The notes beneath the pieces are model-generated. The model did no database searches. It was not told the DNA's origin and was given only the letters and a program-made list of their open reading frames with translations. A DNA stretch of 64,000 bases from positions 124,001 through 188,000 of the forward strand of contig CACOBL010000001.1 in assembly GCA_902625455.1 (NCBI GenBank), in the 5' to 3' direction. Of this stretch, positions 1-11,116 are shown one piece after another. The position numbers were made by a program, and so were the translations under genes. Within the stretch, counting starts at the first letter, position 1. Each line of letters starts with the position of its first letter. The DNA is from an uncultured Candidatus Actinomarina sp. Its GTDB lineage: Bacteria; Actinomycetota; Acidimicrobiia; Actinomarinales; Actinomarinaceae.

Positions 1-139
<139 letters not shown>

Positions 140-3100
140 TTATACCTCAGCCTCATCTTGTTCCGGTCTTGTCATATCAATTCCTAAAGTTTCAGCTGTC
201 TTTACATATTCATCACTAATATCTTTCATTGAAATTTCTTCTCCAGCAGACAGGATTTCTACATTCAAACAAAGGCTTTGCATCTCTTTGAGGAGAACTT
301 TAAATGATTCAGGAATTCCTGGTTCTGGTATATTGTCACCTTTTACAATTGATTCATAAACTTTTACTCGTCCAACGGTATCGTCAGATTTAATTGTCAA
401 TAATTCCTGCAATGCATAGCTAGCACCATAAGCTTCTAGGGCCCATACTTCCATCTCACCAAATCTTTGACCGCCAAACTGTGCTTTACCTCCAAGTGGC
501 TGTTGAGTAATCATTGAATAAGGTCCAGTTGACCTTGCATGAATTTTCTCATCAACTAAATGAATCAGTTTTAATATATATGTGTAACCAACAGTTATCT
601 TTGAATCAAAAGCTTCTCCTGTTCTGCCATCAAAAAGGGTTGCTTTTCCGTCTTCATCAACAAGTAAGTTTCCGTCTCTATTAGGGTTCACATTTCTTAA
701 TATTTCATGTATTTCATCTTCATCAGCACCATCAAAAACGGGTGTTGAAATTAATGTTCCAGGTTTTGCACCTTTAGCAGCTTTTGTTCCACCTTTATAC
801 TCATTCCATCCTTGATCTGCAGCCCAACCTAAATGAGTTTCTAATATCTGACCAAGATTCATACGACTAGGAACACCTAAAGGTGAGAGCATAATATCAA
901 GTGGTCTTCCATCTTCCATGTAGGGCATGTCTTCAACAGGTAAAATCTTTGAAATCACTCCTTTGTTGCCGTGTCTTCCAGATAGCTTATCTCCTACTTG
1001 TATTTTTCTTTGAATCGCAACATAAACTCTAACCTTTTGATTTACTCCTGGCGGTAAATCTGCGCCGTCGTCTCTCTTTAAAATTTGTACGTCAATGACT
1101 TTTCCTCTTTCACCATGTGGGACTCTTAATGAAGTATCTCGAACTTCTCTAGCTTTTTCTCCAAATATTGCTCTCAAAAGTCTCTCTTCTGGAGTTAGTT
1201 CTGTTTCACCTTTTGGAGTTACTTTTCCAACCAAATAATCTCCAGGTGATACTTCAGCACCAATTCTTACTATGCCCATTTCATCAAGATCCATCAAAAC
1301 TTCTTCTGCAACATTTGGGATATCCCTGGTTATTTCCTCTTCACCTAATTTTGTATCCCTAGCTTCAATTTCGTGTTCAGCTATATGGACAGACGTAAGA
1401 ACATCTTCTTTGACAAGTCTTTCAGAAATAACAATAGAATCTTCAAAGTTGTATCCATCCCATGGCATATATCCAACAAGTAAGTTTTTACCTAGTGCTA
1501 ATTCCCCGCCTTGAGTGCTTGGCCCATCAGCCAAAACATCACCAGGCTTTACTTTTGTCCCAACCTTAACCAATGGTTTTTGGTTCCAACTAGTTGCTTG
1601 GTTTGAACGCTTAAATTTTAGAACTTGATATCTAAATTTCTTATTTGTTCCATCTTCTTTGACTGTAATTTCATCACCTGTAACTTCATTGACGACTCCT
1701 GTAATATTTGAGATTAGAGCTTCGCCAGAATCTCTAGCTACATTTTCTTCCATGCCAGTTCCAACATAAGGTGCTTCTGTTTTTACAAGAGGCACTGCTT
1801 GTCGTTGCATATTTGAACCCATTAAAGCTCTGTTTGCATCATCGTGTTCAAGGAAAGGAATTAAAGCAGTGGTTACAGAACAGATTTGCTTTGGGCTAAC
1901 ATCCATATAATCAATTTCTTTATCAGAAACGAAAGCAACTGATCCTCCATCTTGTCTTGCAAGTATTCTCTTGTTTTGAAAGGTTCCATTTTCATTTAAA
2001 GGTGCATTCGCTTGAGCTATTGTATATATGTCTTCTTGTGCAGCAGTGAGGTATACAGCTCTGCTAGTTTTTACTACACCATTTTCAACTTTCCAATAAG
2101 GTGTTTCAATAAAACCAAATTTGTTAACTCTTCCATAAGTTGCCAAAGTACCAATTAGTCCAATATTTGGACCTTCTGGTGTCTCAATTGGACACATTCT
2201 TCCATAATGGGATGGGTGAACATCTCGGACTTCAAAACCAGCTCTCTCTCTGGAAAGACCTCCTGGTCCAAGAGCTGAAAGTCTTCTTCTATGAGTAAGT
2301 CCAGCAATCGGATTAGGTTGATCCATAAATTGGCTTAATTGACTTGTTCCAAAAAATTCTTTTAACGAGGCTTGTATAGGCCTTATATTTATTAATGACT
2401 GCGGAGTAATTGCTTCGGGTTCCTGGGTAGTCATTCTTTCTCTAACAACTCTCTCTAATCTACTAAGACCCACTCGTACCTGATTTTGAACTAATTCTCC
2501 AACTGTTCTGATTCTTCTATTTCCAAAATGATCGATGTCATCCAATTTAACTGGAATTTCTTTTCCTAAATTGTTAACAAAACTCTCTTCGCCTGCATGC
2601 AAAGCAATTACATATTTGATTGAGTCAATCATGTCTTCTATTCTTAACATGCCATCAATCTCAGTAGAGTAAGTTTCAGCATCCTTTTCGCCATATTGGC
2701 GACCAAGTTTTTGCTCAACCTTATATCTTCCAACTTTTGTTAGGTCATATCTCTTAGGAGTGTAAAACATCTGCTTTACCAAATTTCTTGCTGATTCAAC
2801 TGAAGCTGGTTCTCCTGGACGAAGTTTTCTATATAAATCAATGAGAGCTGCTTCTCTGGTAGTATCAGGGTCTCTTTCAATAGTATTGTGAACTGATGGA
2901 TAGTCTCCAAGAAGCTCAATAGCATCTTCTTTATTTTCAATTACATCCAAAGCCATTAAAAAACCTGTAATGTGCTGTCTTCTTTTTCTATCTACTCTTA
3001 CGCCTAAAGTGTCTCTTTTATCTGTATCAAACTCAAGCCATGCACCTCTTCCAGGAATCATTTTTCCAATAAAAACTTCTTTGTCTGAAGTCTTATCAAT

Positions 3101-3556
3101 TTCTTGAGAAAAATATACACCCGGAGACCTAACTAACTGACTTACTATTACTCTTTCCGTGCCATTTATGACGAATGTACCTGTATCAGTCATAATTGGG
3201 AAATCACCCAAGAATACTGTCTGTTGTTTGATTTGACCTGTTTCTCTATCAAGGAATTGGGCAGTTACATATAATGGTTGTGAATAAGTAGAGTCAGTTA
3301 CTCTGCAATCTTCAAGAGTCTTTAATGGTTCTTCAAAGTAATGGTTTAGAAATTCTAATGAAAAACGCCCGGAGAAATCTTCAATCGGTGATATTTCTTC
3401 AAGTATTTCTTTTAGACCTTCTTCAATAAACCACTTGAAGGAATCTTTTTGTATAATTAATAAATCTGGAATGTCTAGAACTTTAGGAATTTTTGCAAAT
3501 GAAAGTCTAGAATTCTGAACAGCGGACAACAAGCCTCCTAAAAAAATTAATAACAA
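140..3556 (-). CDS. rpoB: RNA polymerase beta subunit (true start probably TTG near 3529, after AGGAGG at 3534-3539)
   Basis: Rif-region motif [11 protein letters not shown]..., [46 protein letters not shown]. Confidence 0.98.
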   Translation of the reverse strand: MLLIFLGGLLSAVQNSRLSFAKIPKVLDIPDLLIIQKDSFKWFIEEGLKEILEEISPIEDFSGRFSLEFLNHYFEEPLKTLEDCRVTDSTYSQPLYVTAQFLDRETGQIKQQTVFLGDFPIMTDTGTFVINGTERVIVSQLVRSPGVYFSQEIDKTSDKEVFIGKMIPGRGAWLEFDTDKRDTLGVRVDRKRRQHITGFLMALDVIENKEDAIELLGDYPSVHNTIERDPDTTREAALIDLYRKLRPGEPASVESARNLVKQMFYTPKRYDLTKVGRYKVEQKLGRQYGEKDAETYSTEIDGMLRIEDMIDSIKYVIALHAGEESFVNNLGKEIPVKLDDIDHFGNRRIRTVGELVQNQVRVGLSRLERVVRERMTTQEPEAITPQSLINIRPIQASLKEFFGTSQLSQFMDQPNPIAGLTHRRRLSALGPGGLSRERAGFEVRDVHPSHYGRMCPIETPEGPNIGLIGTLATYGRVNKFGFIETPYWKVENGVVKTSRAVYLTAAQEDIYTIAQANAPLNENGTFQNKRILARQDGGSVAFVSDKEIDYMDVSPKQICSVTTALIPFLEHDDANRALMGSNMQRQAVPLVKTEAPYVGTGMEENVARDSGEALISNITGVVNEVTGDEITVKEDGTNKKFRYQVLKFKRSNQATSWNQKPLVKVGTKVKPGDVLADGPSTQGGELALGKNLLVGYMPWDGYNFEDSIVISERLVKEDVLTSVHIAEHEIEARDTKLGEEEITRDIPNVAEEVLMDLDEMGIVRIGAEVSPGDYLVGKVTPKGETELTPEERLLRAIFGEKAREVRDTSLRVPHGERGKVIDVQILKRDDGADLPPGVNQKVRVYVAIQRKIQVGDKLSGRHGNKGVISKILPVEDMPYMEDGRPLDIMLSPLGVPSRMNLGQILETHLGWAADQGWNEYKGGTKAAKGAKPGTLISTPVFDGADEDEIHEILRNVNPNRDGNLLVDEDGKATLFDGRTGEAFDSKITVGYTYILKLIHLVDEKIHARSTGPYSMITQQPLGGKAQFGGQRFGEMEVWALEAYGASYALQELLTIKSDDTVGRVKVYESIVKGDNIPEPGIPESFKVLLKEMQSLCLNVEILSAGEEISMKDISDEYVKTAETLGIDMTRPEQDEAEV

Positions 3557-3615
3557 CTACCCGAAAGGTAAAGTATATTAGTACTTAATATTTAAGCAAA
3601 CAAATAATAATAAAA

Positions 3616-4002
3616 TTATTTTAATTCTACGGTTGCGCCAGCACCTTCTAATGCTTCTTTAGCTTTTTCAGCATCCTCTTTAGAAGCACCAGTAAGTATA
3701 TCTGAAGGAGCATTATCAACAAGTTCTTTGGCTTCTTTTAGTCCTAGACTAGTTAAACCTCTAACTTCTTTGATAACTTGTATCTTTTGTGATCCTGCAC
3801 CTGCAAGAACAACATCAAAAGAATCTTTTTCTTCTCCTGCACCTGCGTCATCTCCTCCACCTGCTGGTGCAGCAGCAACAGCGACAGGGGCTGCAGCAGT
3901 AACATCAAACTTTTCTTCAAAAGCGTCTAAGAATTCTTTTAATTCTAATACTGTCATCTCCTCAAATACGCCAAGCAACTCATCAGTTGTCATTTTAGCC
4001 AT
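3616..4002 (-). CDS. rplL: 50S ribosomal protein L7/L12
   Basis: [24 protein letters not shown]..., [13 protein letters not shown]; Ala/Gly hinge. Confidence 0.97.
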   Translation of the reverse strand: MAKMTTDELLGVFEEMTVLELKEFLDAFEEKFDVTAAAPVAVAAAPAGGGDDAGAGEEKDSFDVVLAGAGSQKIQVIKEVRGLTSLGLKEAKELVDNAPSDILTGASKEDAEKAKEALEGAGATVELK

Positions 4003-4005
4003 TTG

Positions 4006-4599
4006 TTATTCCTCCTCATTCTTAACTTCTTCAGAAATTGCAACATCTTCATCAGAAGAGGCAACTTCAGAAACTTCACCCATAGATGTTTTTTTATCGA
4101 CCAATGCGCTCAAAGCATAAGATGCTTTATTGATAATAGCTTTTGTCCCCGCAGCTACTTTTACTAGAGGGGCATTGAATCCTCCAGCAATTTTGGCAAG
4201 AAGTACATCTCTAGGTTCAATATTCGCAAGAACATTAATTTGTTCAACTGTTAAAGGTTCTGAATTCATTAATCCACCTTTAACTACAAAGGCATCATTT
4301 TCTTTTGAAAAATCTTTTAATACTTTTGCAGCTTCCACAGGATCAGAATCAATAATTGTGACACCAGTAGGTCCTGCAAAATAATCTGAGAGTGAATCTA
4401 GCCCAATATTTTCAGCAGCTCTTTTAGCAAGAGACATTTTTACTACATTAAAAGATGCACCTGCATTTTTTAAAGATCTTCTTAGCTTAGTTTGTTGAGA
4501 CACGGTAAGACCTCTATATTCTGCTAATACCAAAGCGTTTGCAGACTTAAATAAATCTTCTAGGTCTTTAACCGCCTGAACTTTATCTTCTCTTACCAT
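4006..4599 (-). CDS. rplJ: 50S ribosomal protein L10
   Basis: L10 family: LVLAEYRGLTVSQQTKLRRSLKNAGASFNVVKMSLAKRA; synteny with rplL. Confidence 0.96.
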   Translation of the reverse strand: MVREDKVQAVKDLEDLFKSANALVLAEYRGLTVSQQTKLRRSLKNAGASFNVVKMSLAKRAAENIGLDSLSDYFAGPTGVTIIDSDPVEAAKVLKDFSKENDAFVVKGGLMNSEPLTVEQINVLANIEPRDVLLAKIAGGFNAPLVKVAAGTKAIINKASYALSALVDKKTSMGEVSEVASSDEDVAISEEVKNEEE

Positions 4600-4604
4600 A
4601 TAAA

Positions 4605-4677
4605 AAATCCTTGCATGCCAAGGACCATAATTACTTTACCTGCGTTAGATTTACAATCAATAACTAACGGTCTTTGG
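4605..4677 (-). ncRNA. Ribosomal protein L10 leader-like structured 5' UTR
   Basis: Reverse strand CCAAAGACC...GGTCCTTGG outer stem enclosing GTTAG...CTAAC hairpin plus CGCAGGT, immediately upstream of rplJ. Confidence 0.75.
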
Positions 4678-4730
4678 TTTTAATTGTCTTTTAATAATAT
4701 AAACGTCTTTTAATTTTAAATACAAATAAA

Positions 4731-5417
4731 TTACAAATTTATATCAACTGGTATTGATGGTCCCATAGTTGATGAAATGAAAACACTTTTTATGAATTCA
4801 CCCTTTGAAGAAGCTGGTTTTGATTTTAAAACTTCTGCAATTACTTCATCAAAATTTTGCAAAAGATTATCAATATCAAATGAAACTTTACCAATGGACA
4901 TTTGTAAATTTCCAAATTTATCATTTTTAATTTCTATCTTGCCCTTTTTAAAATCTTCAACAGCTTTTGCAACGTTAGGCGTTACTGTACCAGTCTTTGG
5001 GTTAGGCATAAGACCTTTAGGTCCAAGAATTTTTCCTAATTGACCAACTTCAGCCATCATTTCAGGAGTAGAGATTACAATATCAACATCTAATTTTTCT
5101 TCTGAAGCGACTTTTGTAGCCAGTTCTTTGCCCCCAACTATGTCTGCTCCAGCCTTTTCAGCTTCTGTTAGTTCCTCTCCACCAGCAAAAACAGCAATTT
5201 TCACCTCTTTGCCAGTTCCGTTCGGTAAAGAAACAGTACTTCTAATATTTTGTTCTGCATCTTTTGGATCGATCCCTAAAGAAAAAGAAGCGTCAATAGA
5301 TTCATCAAATTTTGCTGTTGCTACGTCTTTACAAATTTTTATAGCTTCTAATTTTGATTGTTTAATATCAGAAATTTTTTCTTTAGCTTGTATATATTTT
5401 TTTCCGTGTTTTTTCAT
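4731..5417 (-). CDS. rplA: 50S ribosomal protein L1
   Basis: [22 protein letters not shown] signature. Confidence 0.97.
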   Translation of the reverse strand: MKKHGKKYIQAKEKISDIKQSKLEAIKICKDVATAKFDESIDASFSLGIDPKDAEQNIRSTVSLPNGTGKEVKIAVFAGGEELTEAEKAGADIVGGKELATKVASEEKLDVDIVISTPEMMAEVGQLGKILGPKGLMPNPKTGTVTPNVAKAVEDFKKGKIEIKNDKFGNLQMSIGKVSFDIDNLLQNFDEVIAEVLKSKPASSKGEFIKSVFISSTMGPSIPVDINL

Positions 5418-5467
5418 TTTTACTCCTTTGGTTCTAGCGATTTTAATCTCCCAAATATAATTTATCT

Positions 5468-5893
5468 TTAATTCTCTACCGTAACTCCCATTGATCTCGC
5501 AGTTCCTGCGATAATATTTATGGCAGCATCAATATCATTTGCATTTAAATCTTCCATTTTTGCTTCAGCAATATTTTTTAATTGATCTCTAGTTATCGAG
5601 GCAACTTTTTCTTTATGAGGTTCTGGAGATCCTGATTCTAAACCTATTGCTTTTTTTATTAAATACGAAGCTGGAGCAGTTTTTGTAACAAAAGTAAATG
5701 AATTATCTTCATAAATTGTTATTTCTACTGGGACAGTTTCTCCTTGCCTGCTAGCAGTATCATTGTTAAATGCTTGGACAAAATCCATGATGTTTACACC
5801 ATACTGACCTAATGCTGAACCAACTGGTGGTGCTGGTGTTGCTCCTCCTCCAGGTATTTGTAATTTGAGTAATGCTTTAATTGGTTTTGCCAT
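5468..5893 (-). CDS. rplK: 50S ribosomal protein L11
   Basis: [28 protein letters not shown] signature. Confidence 0.98.
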   Translation of the reverse strand: MAKPIKALLKLQIPGGGATPAPPVGSALGQYGVNIMDFVQAFNNDTASRQGETVPVEITIYEDNSFTFVTKTAPASYLIKKAIGLESGSPEPHKEKVASITRDQLKNIAEAKMEDLNANDIDAAINIIAGTARSMGVTVEN

Positions 5894-5901
5894 TTGTGTC
5901 C

Positions 5902-6522
5902 TTAATTTTTTACTATATCTGTAAAGCCAAGCTCTACAGGAGTTTCTCGTCCAAATATGTTAACTAGAACTGTAACTTTTGATTGATCTAAATTAATTTC
6001 TTCTATGATGCCATTAAAGTCTGCAAAAGGACCTGTTGTAACTCTCACTGTCTCCCCAATTTCAAAATCTGGTTTGAATTTTGGAGACTCTTTTTTAACT
6101 TCAACTTCTTCATTAGATCCTAAAATTCGTTCAATTTCTCTTCTAGATAAAGGAATAGGTCTCTTTCCAGAACCAACAAATCCGATAATTGATGGAGTGT
6201 TTCTAATTTCATACCAAGTCGTATCATCAAGATCCATTCTTACAAGTACATATCCAGGAAAAGTCTTTTTTTCTAAATTAACTTTTTTACCATTTCTAAT
6301 TTCAACAACTTCATCCGTTGGTATTACAACATCGTATACTTTATCTTCTAAATGAAGATTTTTAATTCTAGTTAAAATATTTGTTCTAACTTTTTTTTCA
6401 TGACCAGATTGAGCGTTTAATACAAACCATTCTCCTGGCAAATCATAAGGATGTGAGGAAGAATCCTCTGTTTCGTCGATTAACTCTTCTGACTCTTCTG
6501 TTGTAACTGTATCTTCAACCAT
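5902..6522 (-). CDS. nusG: Transcription termination/antitermination protein NusG
   Basis: [14 protein letters not shown]...[10 protein letters not shown]...[18 protein letters not shown]. Confidence 0.96.
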   Translation of the reverse strand: MVEDTVTTEESEELIDETEDSSSHPYDLPGEWFVLNAQSGHEKKVRTNILTRIKNLHLEDKVYDVVIPTDEVVEIRNGKKVNLEKKTFPGYVLVRMDLDDTTWYEIRNTPSIIGFVGSGKRPIPLSRREIERILGSNEEVEVKKESPKFKPDFEIGETVRVTTGPFADFNGIIEEINLDQSKVTVLVNIFGRETPVELGFTDIVKN

Positions 6523-6860
6523 TATTCACCAAAGGTTAATAGGTTAATCAAAGAATTTTTAAAACTAAAGTCCATTCCGAAAATAAATAATGTAAAGAAC
6601 GCAATTGTAATTGTAGTTACTAGTGTGAATGAAGTTAACGTTGAATAAGTTGGCCAGTTTACTCTTTTTAATTCTGTTCTAACCTCTCCTAAATAATTTG
6701 TAATTCTTTTAAATCTTGATACTTTTTCTCCAGATTGATATTTACCAATATTTCTATCAGCCTTTTTTGCCAAACGCTCTTCACGTTCAGACATTCTCCT
6801 CATTTCTCTGTTCATTTCATTCATAATTACCTCTGCAGGGGCGGTGAGACTCGAACTCAC
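6522..6860 (-). CDS. secE: Preprotein translocase SecE
   Basis: ITNYLGEVRTELKRVNWPTYSTL plus single TM; synteny with nusG. Confidence 0.9.
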   Translation of the reverse strand: MSSSLTAPAEVIMNEMNREMRRMSEREERLAKKADRNIGKYQSGEKVSRFKRITNYLGEVRTELKRVNWPTYSTLTSFTLVTTITIAFFTLFIFGMDFSFKNSLINLLTFGE

Positions 6861-6909
6861 AACCTACGGTTTTGGAGACCGTCGCTCTGCCAATTAGAGC
6901 TACACCCCT
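6836..6909 (-). tRNA. tRNA-Trp (CCA)
   Basis: AGGGGTG/CGCCCCT acceptor, anticodon loop CTCCAAA, intact T-arm GTGAGTTCGAGTCTCAC. Confidence 0.93.
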
Positions 6910-6912
6910 AAG

Positions 6913-7287
6913 TTACTGCTCCTTTTCTAATTTATTAGACGAGCGTTTTTTTCCAAATATTAAAAATACAATTGATAATATTCCGAGCAATGTCAATAAT
7001 ATTATTTTTGTGCTCTTACTTGTAGTTGTTTTTACTTTTTTATCAAGCGATGACATTACTTTTGAGGCAAAATCTGTTGGAACAGATACATCTTTTTGTA
7101 GTTCATTTTCTAGTTCTTCTTTAAAGGCTTTATATCTTTTGCCTGATACTTGGCATTTAATACATGTAGATGCGTGTAAATTGTTATCGAAACCAAAATA
7201 TTCATTACTTAAATATGCTGAAAGCATCTTGTTTCTTGTTCTTTTACAAAGAATATTGTTTTTCAAATCATTTAAAATATCCCTCAT
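6913..7287 (-). CDS. Putative zinc-finger anti-sigma factor (ZAS-like), one C-terminal TM
   Basis: HASTCIKC metal-binding-like motif and C-terminal TM; overlaps the ECF sigma gene stop. Confidence 0.6.
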   Translation of the reverse strand: MRDILNDLKNNILCKRTRNKMLSAYLSNEYFGFDNNLHASTCIKCQVSGKRYKAFKEELENELQKDVSVPTDFASKVMSSLDKKVKTTTSKSTKIILLTLLGILSIVFLIFGKKRSSNKLEKEQ

Positions 7288-7868
7288 CGTTCAACTTCCT
7301 CTAATATTTGTCTCAACCTTTGATGAGCTCTATGGAGTCTTACTTTTGCAGCAGTTACGCTTATGTCTAAGTAATCTGCAATTTCTTTATGAGATCTTCC
7401 TTCAATGTTTTTTAGTTCAACGATAATTCTCTGCTCAATTGGAATTTTGTCTAATGCGTTTATCAATACAGATGATAAGTCTGAGTTAATAGCTACTAAC
7501 TCGGGGTCTTTTTTTTCATCAATAACAATAGGTTCGTAAGTATCTTCAATATTTAAAGTATTGTGTTTTCTAGCTTTCTTTCTTAAGGTCCATGCAGTAT
7601 TTACTGTAATTCTGTAAATCCAAGTGCTAAATGTTGAATCACCTCTAAATTTCTCAATAGCTTTCCAAGCTCTAATAAAAGCTTCTTGCGCCACATCATT
7701 TGCCATCTCTCTGTTTCCTGTAAGTTTATAAGCAAGAGAAAAGACTAAGTCTTGATGTCTAATAACAAGCTGTTCAAATGCATCTTTTTCGCCAAGTTGA
7801 GATTTTCTAACTAATTCTGAATTAGAAATTTCGTTACTTTGATTGATTGGCTCTGGTTTATTACTCAT
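7284..7868 (-). CDS. ECF-type RNA polymerase sigma factor
   Basis: Sigma70 region 2 (DVAQEAFIRAWKAIEKFRGDSTFSTWIYRITVNTA) and region 4 (HKEIADYLDISVTAAKVRLHRAHQRLR). Confidence 0.95.
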   Translation of the reverse strand: MSNKPEPINQSNEISNSELVRKSQLGEKDAFEQLVIRHQDLVFSLAYKLTGNREMANDVAQEAFIRAWKAIEKFRGDSTFSTWIYRITVNTAWTLRKKARKHNTLNIEDTYEPIVIDEKKDPELVAINSDLSSVLINALDKIPIEQRIIVELKNIEGRSHKEIADYLDISVTAAKVRLHRAHQRLRQILEEVER

Positions 7869-7905
7869 TATCTTTCTTAAGAATAATTACGAAATCTTAA
7901 TAAAT

Positions 7906-8067
7906 CTATCTTTTTTCTCTATGAAGTTGATGTTTTCTGCATTTTGAACAATATTTATTGAATTCCATTCTGTCAGGAACATTTGTCTTGTTTTTGGTTG
8001 TTACATAATTTTGCGCTTTGCAATCAGTACAAACCATTGTTAAAGGTGGTCTTTTATCCGAAGCCAT
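7906..8067 (-). CDS. rpmG: 50S ribosomal protein L33
   Basis: 53-aa ORF read from sequence: [53 protein letters not shown], two CxxC pairs. Confidence 0.93.
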   Translation of the reverse strand: MASDKRPPLTMVCTDCKAQNYVTTKNKTNVPDRMEFNKYCSKCRKHQLHREKR

Positions 8068-8094
8068 CTTTTACTCTCCTTTTTTTATTTATCG

Positions 8095-8168
8095 TAGCGG
8101 CGGGCAGACTTGAACTGCCGACCTCACGATTATGAGTCGTGCGCTCTTACCAACTGAGCTACGCCGCC
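8095..8168 (-). tRNA. tRNA-Met (CAT), elongator-like
   Basis: GGCGGCGTAGCTCAGTTGGTAAGAGC...ACTCATAATC...; G1:U72 closing pair argues against initiator. Confidence 0.92.
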
Positions 8169-8190
8169 ATAAGACCTATTCTAGCCTCTG

Positions 8191-8263
8191 AGCCCTCTTC
8201 CGGGATTGAACCGGAGACCTCTTCCTTACCATGGAAGTGCTCTACCGACTGAGCTAAGAGGGC
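8191..8263 (-). tRNA. tRNA-Thr (GGT)
   Basis: GCCCTCTTAGCTCAGTCGGTAGAGCACTTCCATGGTAAGGAAG...; acceptor GCCCTCT/AGAGGGC. Confidence 0.93.
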
Positions 8264-8267
8264 AAAG

Positions 8268-8349
8268 TGCCGAGAGTAGGATTCGAACCTACGAAGGCAT
8301 AGCCGGCAGATTTACAGTCTGCTCCCTTTGGCCGCTCGGGCATCTCGGC
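8268..8349 (-). tRNA. tRNA-Tyr (GTA)
   Basis: Long variable arm, anticodon loop CTGTAAA, acceptor GCCGAGA/TCTCGGC. Confidence 0.93.
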
Positions 8350-8428
8350 ATAACAATAAAGTCTCTATTGAGTTTAGATTATAAATAAAAATTAGTGAGA
8401 TGAATTTTTATTTGATTAGGATTATTTT

Positions 8429-9406
8429 ATGGATAAAAAAATTCTAAATCTATTGAATAAATGGCTTGAGAACGATCTTATATCAAAATCAACCTTTGAA
8501 AATATCGTAAACTTTGAAAAGAATTCAAATCCATCTCAAAGATCTAAAGTTGCAAAAACGATAACTTTGATTGGTAGTCTATTTCTGCTCTCAGGATTGC
8601 TTGGAACACTTCCTTTAATTTGGGACAATCTTGCATATTGGGCTCAATTACTACTTCTTATTATTACGACTTTATTTTTAATTTATGCAGCAAATTACAG
8701 TGAAAAATTTGAAGATAGAAATATATTTATTTTTAAATCATCTGAAAAAGTATCTTCTGTACTTTACTTTATATCAACAATTTCATTTGGATCAGTAATT
8801 ACATTCACTTTAAATATCTTAAACAGAACTACTAGTGTAAATTTTTCTGAGGAGATTTCTATACTTTTAGTTTCTTTTACCGTTTTTGTATATTCATTAT
8901 TTTTATATATAAGAACACGTCTAATCTTCCAGCACATTGCACTTTTCTACACATCAATTTTCTTTCTTGGTTCATTAGGTAATTTAACTTTTCCCAATAT
9001 TGAACCTTGGGGAGGAGGATTATTTTTAATTGCAACTGGTTTAATTTGGGGATTGTATACTTTCAATGAAACACTAGGTCCAAGCTGGTTAGGGTATTTA
9101 TTATCTACTTCAACAGTGTCAATTGGATTTATCATATTAATTGATGATTTATTGAGAAATAACGATCTACTTCAAATAATTTTACTAATCTTTGGATCAA
9201 TTATGTTCGTTTGGGCAAGTATCCAATTATCAGAACAAGTTATATTTTACATTGGTGGATTAGGCTTGATAATCAACCTTCCAAGATTAATAACTGAGCT
9301 ATTACCAGATAATATATGGCCTCCATTAATACTATTTTTAGTAGGTGGTGTTCTTGTAGCTGTAGGATTATATTTAAATTCTATTAGAGAAAACTTAAAA
9401 AAATAA
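8429..9406 (+). CDS. Multi-TM membrane protein, DUF2157-like
   Basis: N-terminal helical segment followed by about 9 hydrophobic segments. Confidence 0.5.
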   Translation: MDKKILNLLNKWLENDLISKSTFENIVNFEKNSNPSQRSKVAKTITLIGSLFLLSGLLGTLPLIWDNLAYWAQLLLLIITTLFLIYAANYSEKFEDRNIFIFKSSEKVSSVLYFISTISFGSVITFTLNILNRTTSVNFSEEISILLVSFTVFVYSLFLYIRTRLIFQHIALFYTSIFFLGSLGNLTFPNIEPWGGGLFLIATGLIWGLYTFNETLGPSWLGYLLSTSTVSIGFIILIDDLLRNNDLLQIILLIFGSIMFVWASIQLSEQVIFYIGGLGLIINLPRLITELLPDNIWPPLILFLVGGVLVAVGLYLNSIRENLKK

Positions 9407-10164
9407 TGTCGAGTAGGATCCTGCTGATAATATCTGTAAGTATATTTGTAACCACAGCAGTTGTTGTAGCTGTATTTGGAGTTGTTCCAATTCCCGACTA
9501 TGAAGATTTAACATCAGACAATAAATTGAGTGGCAAATTAATCTATCATATAGAAATACAAACTGAAAATATACTTCCCCCAGCACCTGATATTATGGAT
9601 TCCTGTATTTTTTATATTGATTTATCCGATAGGTCATTAATGGAAAATCCTATCGTTTGTAGTAGCGACCTTTACGAATTGTCATATGATATTTATTTTA
9701 TTGATGCACAAATTTATGAAGAACAAAATATCGTACTCTATTACTGGGATTATGAGACAGTGGATGAAAGAAGAGCACTGATAATTGACATAACTAGTGG
9801 AAAAATTGTAGAACAAATTGATGGAATTATAAACTCAAATGAAAATGACAATATGAACGTATACGGAGAAAAATTAATCGATCCATGGGAATCCTCAGAT
9901 TATAACTCAAGGTCTATAGGGATTTATTATGTTACCAGAACAGAAACTTTGGAAGTTTTTAACTCAAGAGCTCCGTCTAATTATTATTTTGAATCTTTAC
10001 ATTGGTCACCAGATGGAAATTATATAGTTGCTGGTGATTCTGAAAATAATCTAATTATATTTTCAAAAAATAAAGCATTTACGCCCCTTAAAATACATTT
10101 AAAAACAGACGTTTTAGATGATGAAAATATAGAGTTGATAAATGTATTGGGTTGGACTAATTAG
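9406..10164 (+). CDS. Hypothetical secreted/anchored protein with repeat-like C-terminus
   Basis: N-terminal TM/signal; WSPDGNYIVAGDSENNLIIF resembles a WD/TolB-like blade. Confidence 0.4.
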   Translation: MSSRILLIISVSIFVTTAVVVAVFGVVPIPDYEDLTSDNKLSGKLIYHIEIQTENILPPAPDIMDSCIFYIDLSDRSLMENPIVCSSDLYELSYDIYFIDAQIYEEQNIVLYYWDYETVDERRALIIDITSGKIVEQIDGIINSNENDNMNVYGEKLIDPWESSDYNSRSIGIYYVTRTETLEVFNSRAPSNYYFESLHWSPDGNYIVAGDSENNLIIFSKNKAFTPLKIHLKTDVLDDENIELINVLGWTN

Positions 10165-11116
10165 AAAATGGTTTTTTAGGCCTTACGCCTATCTCGCTGA
10201 TAGCATAAGCTGCACTTTTATTAGCTATCTCAGCTGATGATTCTATAGATAAACCTTTTTGTAAACCATAAAGATACCCTCCAGCAAAAAAATCGCCTGC
10301 TCCTGTTTTATCCACAACCACTGCTTCCGAAGCATTAAAAGAATACTTATTGCCTCCTTCTAAAATTAAAACTCCATCTGGTCCAAGAGTACAAATTAAC
10401 TGTCTAACATTTGGAAATTCTTCACTAAAAAATTCTATAGATTCTTCTGTAGTATTTTTTTCGGAAAGTGAATTTAATTCGTCTTCATTACAAAATACGT
10501 AATCAATATCATTTGCAATAAAGCTTTTGAAACTTTCTCGATGCATCTCAACACAAAATACATCTGATAGGCTAATTGAGTTCAAGCCCCCAGATTCTTT
10601 ATTCACCTTTGCAGCGTGTAAGAAAGCTGATTTGCTCGCAGGCTTGTCCCATAAGTAACCTTCCATATATAAGATTTTTGCCTCTTTAATTGCATCAATA
10701 TGTAAGTCCTCAACCGAAAGATACTCTCCCGCACCAAGATAAGTGTTCATTGTCCTTTCTCCATCAGGTGTAATGAAGATTGCACATAACCCAGTTTGAT
10801 TATCTTCACTCTCGAATACTGTATAGTCTTTTAGACCAGAATCTTTTAAACTTGTCTGGAATTGTTTACCTAAATCATCATTTGATATTTTTCCTATAAA
10901 ACCTGCTTCTCCACCTAATTGAGAAATCCAATATGCTGTATTGGCTGCAGACCCTCCGGCTTCGTAAAATGGATTTTTCATTTTTTGTAACAAAAAATTT
11001 GAGCGTTCCTTATCAACTAGGGTCATTCTTGCTTTATTTAAATTTAACTCATCGATTAAGAATTCATCAATTTGCACTAAAGAGTCAACTAATGCATTTC
11101 CAATACAAATAATCAT
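10157..11116 (-). CDS. PfkB-family carbohydrate/nucleoside kinase (adenosine kinase-like)
   Basis: GGSAANTAYWISQLGGEAGFIGKI and VVDKTGAGDFFAGGYLYGL PfkB signatures. Confidence 0.9.
   Translation of the reverse strand: MIICIGNALVDSLVQIDEFLIDELNLNKARMTLVDKERSNFLLQKMKNPFYEAGGSAANTAYWISQLGGEAGFIGKISNDDLGKQFQTSLKDSGLKDYTVFESEDNQTGLCAIFITPDGERTMNTYLGAGEYLSVEDLHIDAIKEAKILYMEGYLWDKPASKSAFLHAAKVNKESGGLNSISLSDVFCVEMHRESFKSFIANDIDYVFCNEDELNSLSEKNTTEESIEFFSEEFPNVRQLICTLGPDGVLILEGGNKYSFNASEAVVVDKTGAGDFFAGGYLYGLQKGLSIESSAEIANKSAAYAISEIGVRPKKPFSN

Noticed and set aside
3728-4384. 130-aa and 84-aa plus-strand ORFs opposite rplL and rplJ
   Set aside because: Antisense to conserved ribosomal protein genes; low-complexity Ser/Ala composition
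6872-7426. 184-aa plus-strand ORF METVALPIRATPLSYCSFSN...
   Set aside because: Starts inside antisense tRNA-Trp and runs opposite the sigma/anti-sigma genes
8206-8388. 60-aa plus-strand ORF MNRRPLPYHGSALPTELRGQSAESRIRTYEGIAGRF...
   Set aside because: Antisense translation of tRNA-Thr and tRNA-Tyr; classic spurious ORF
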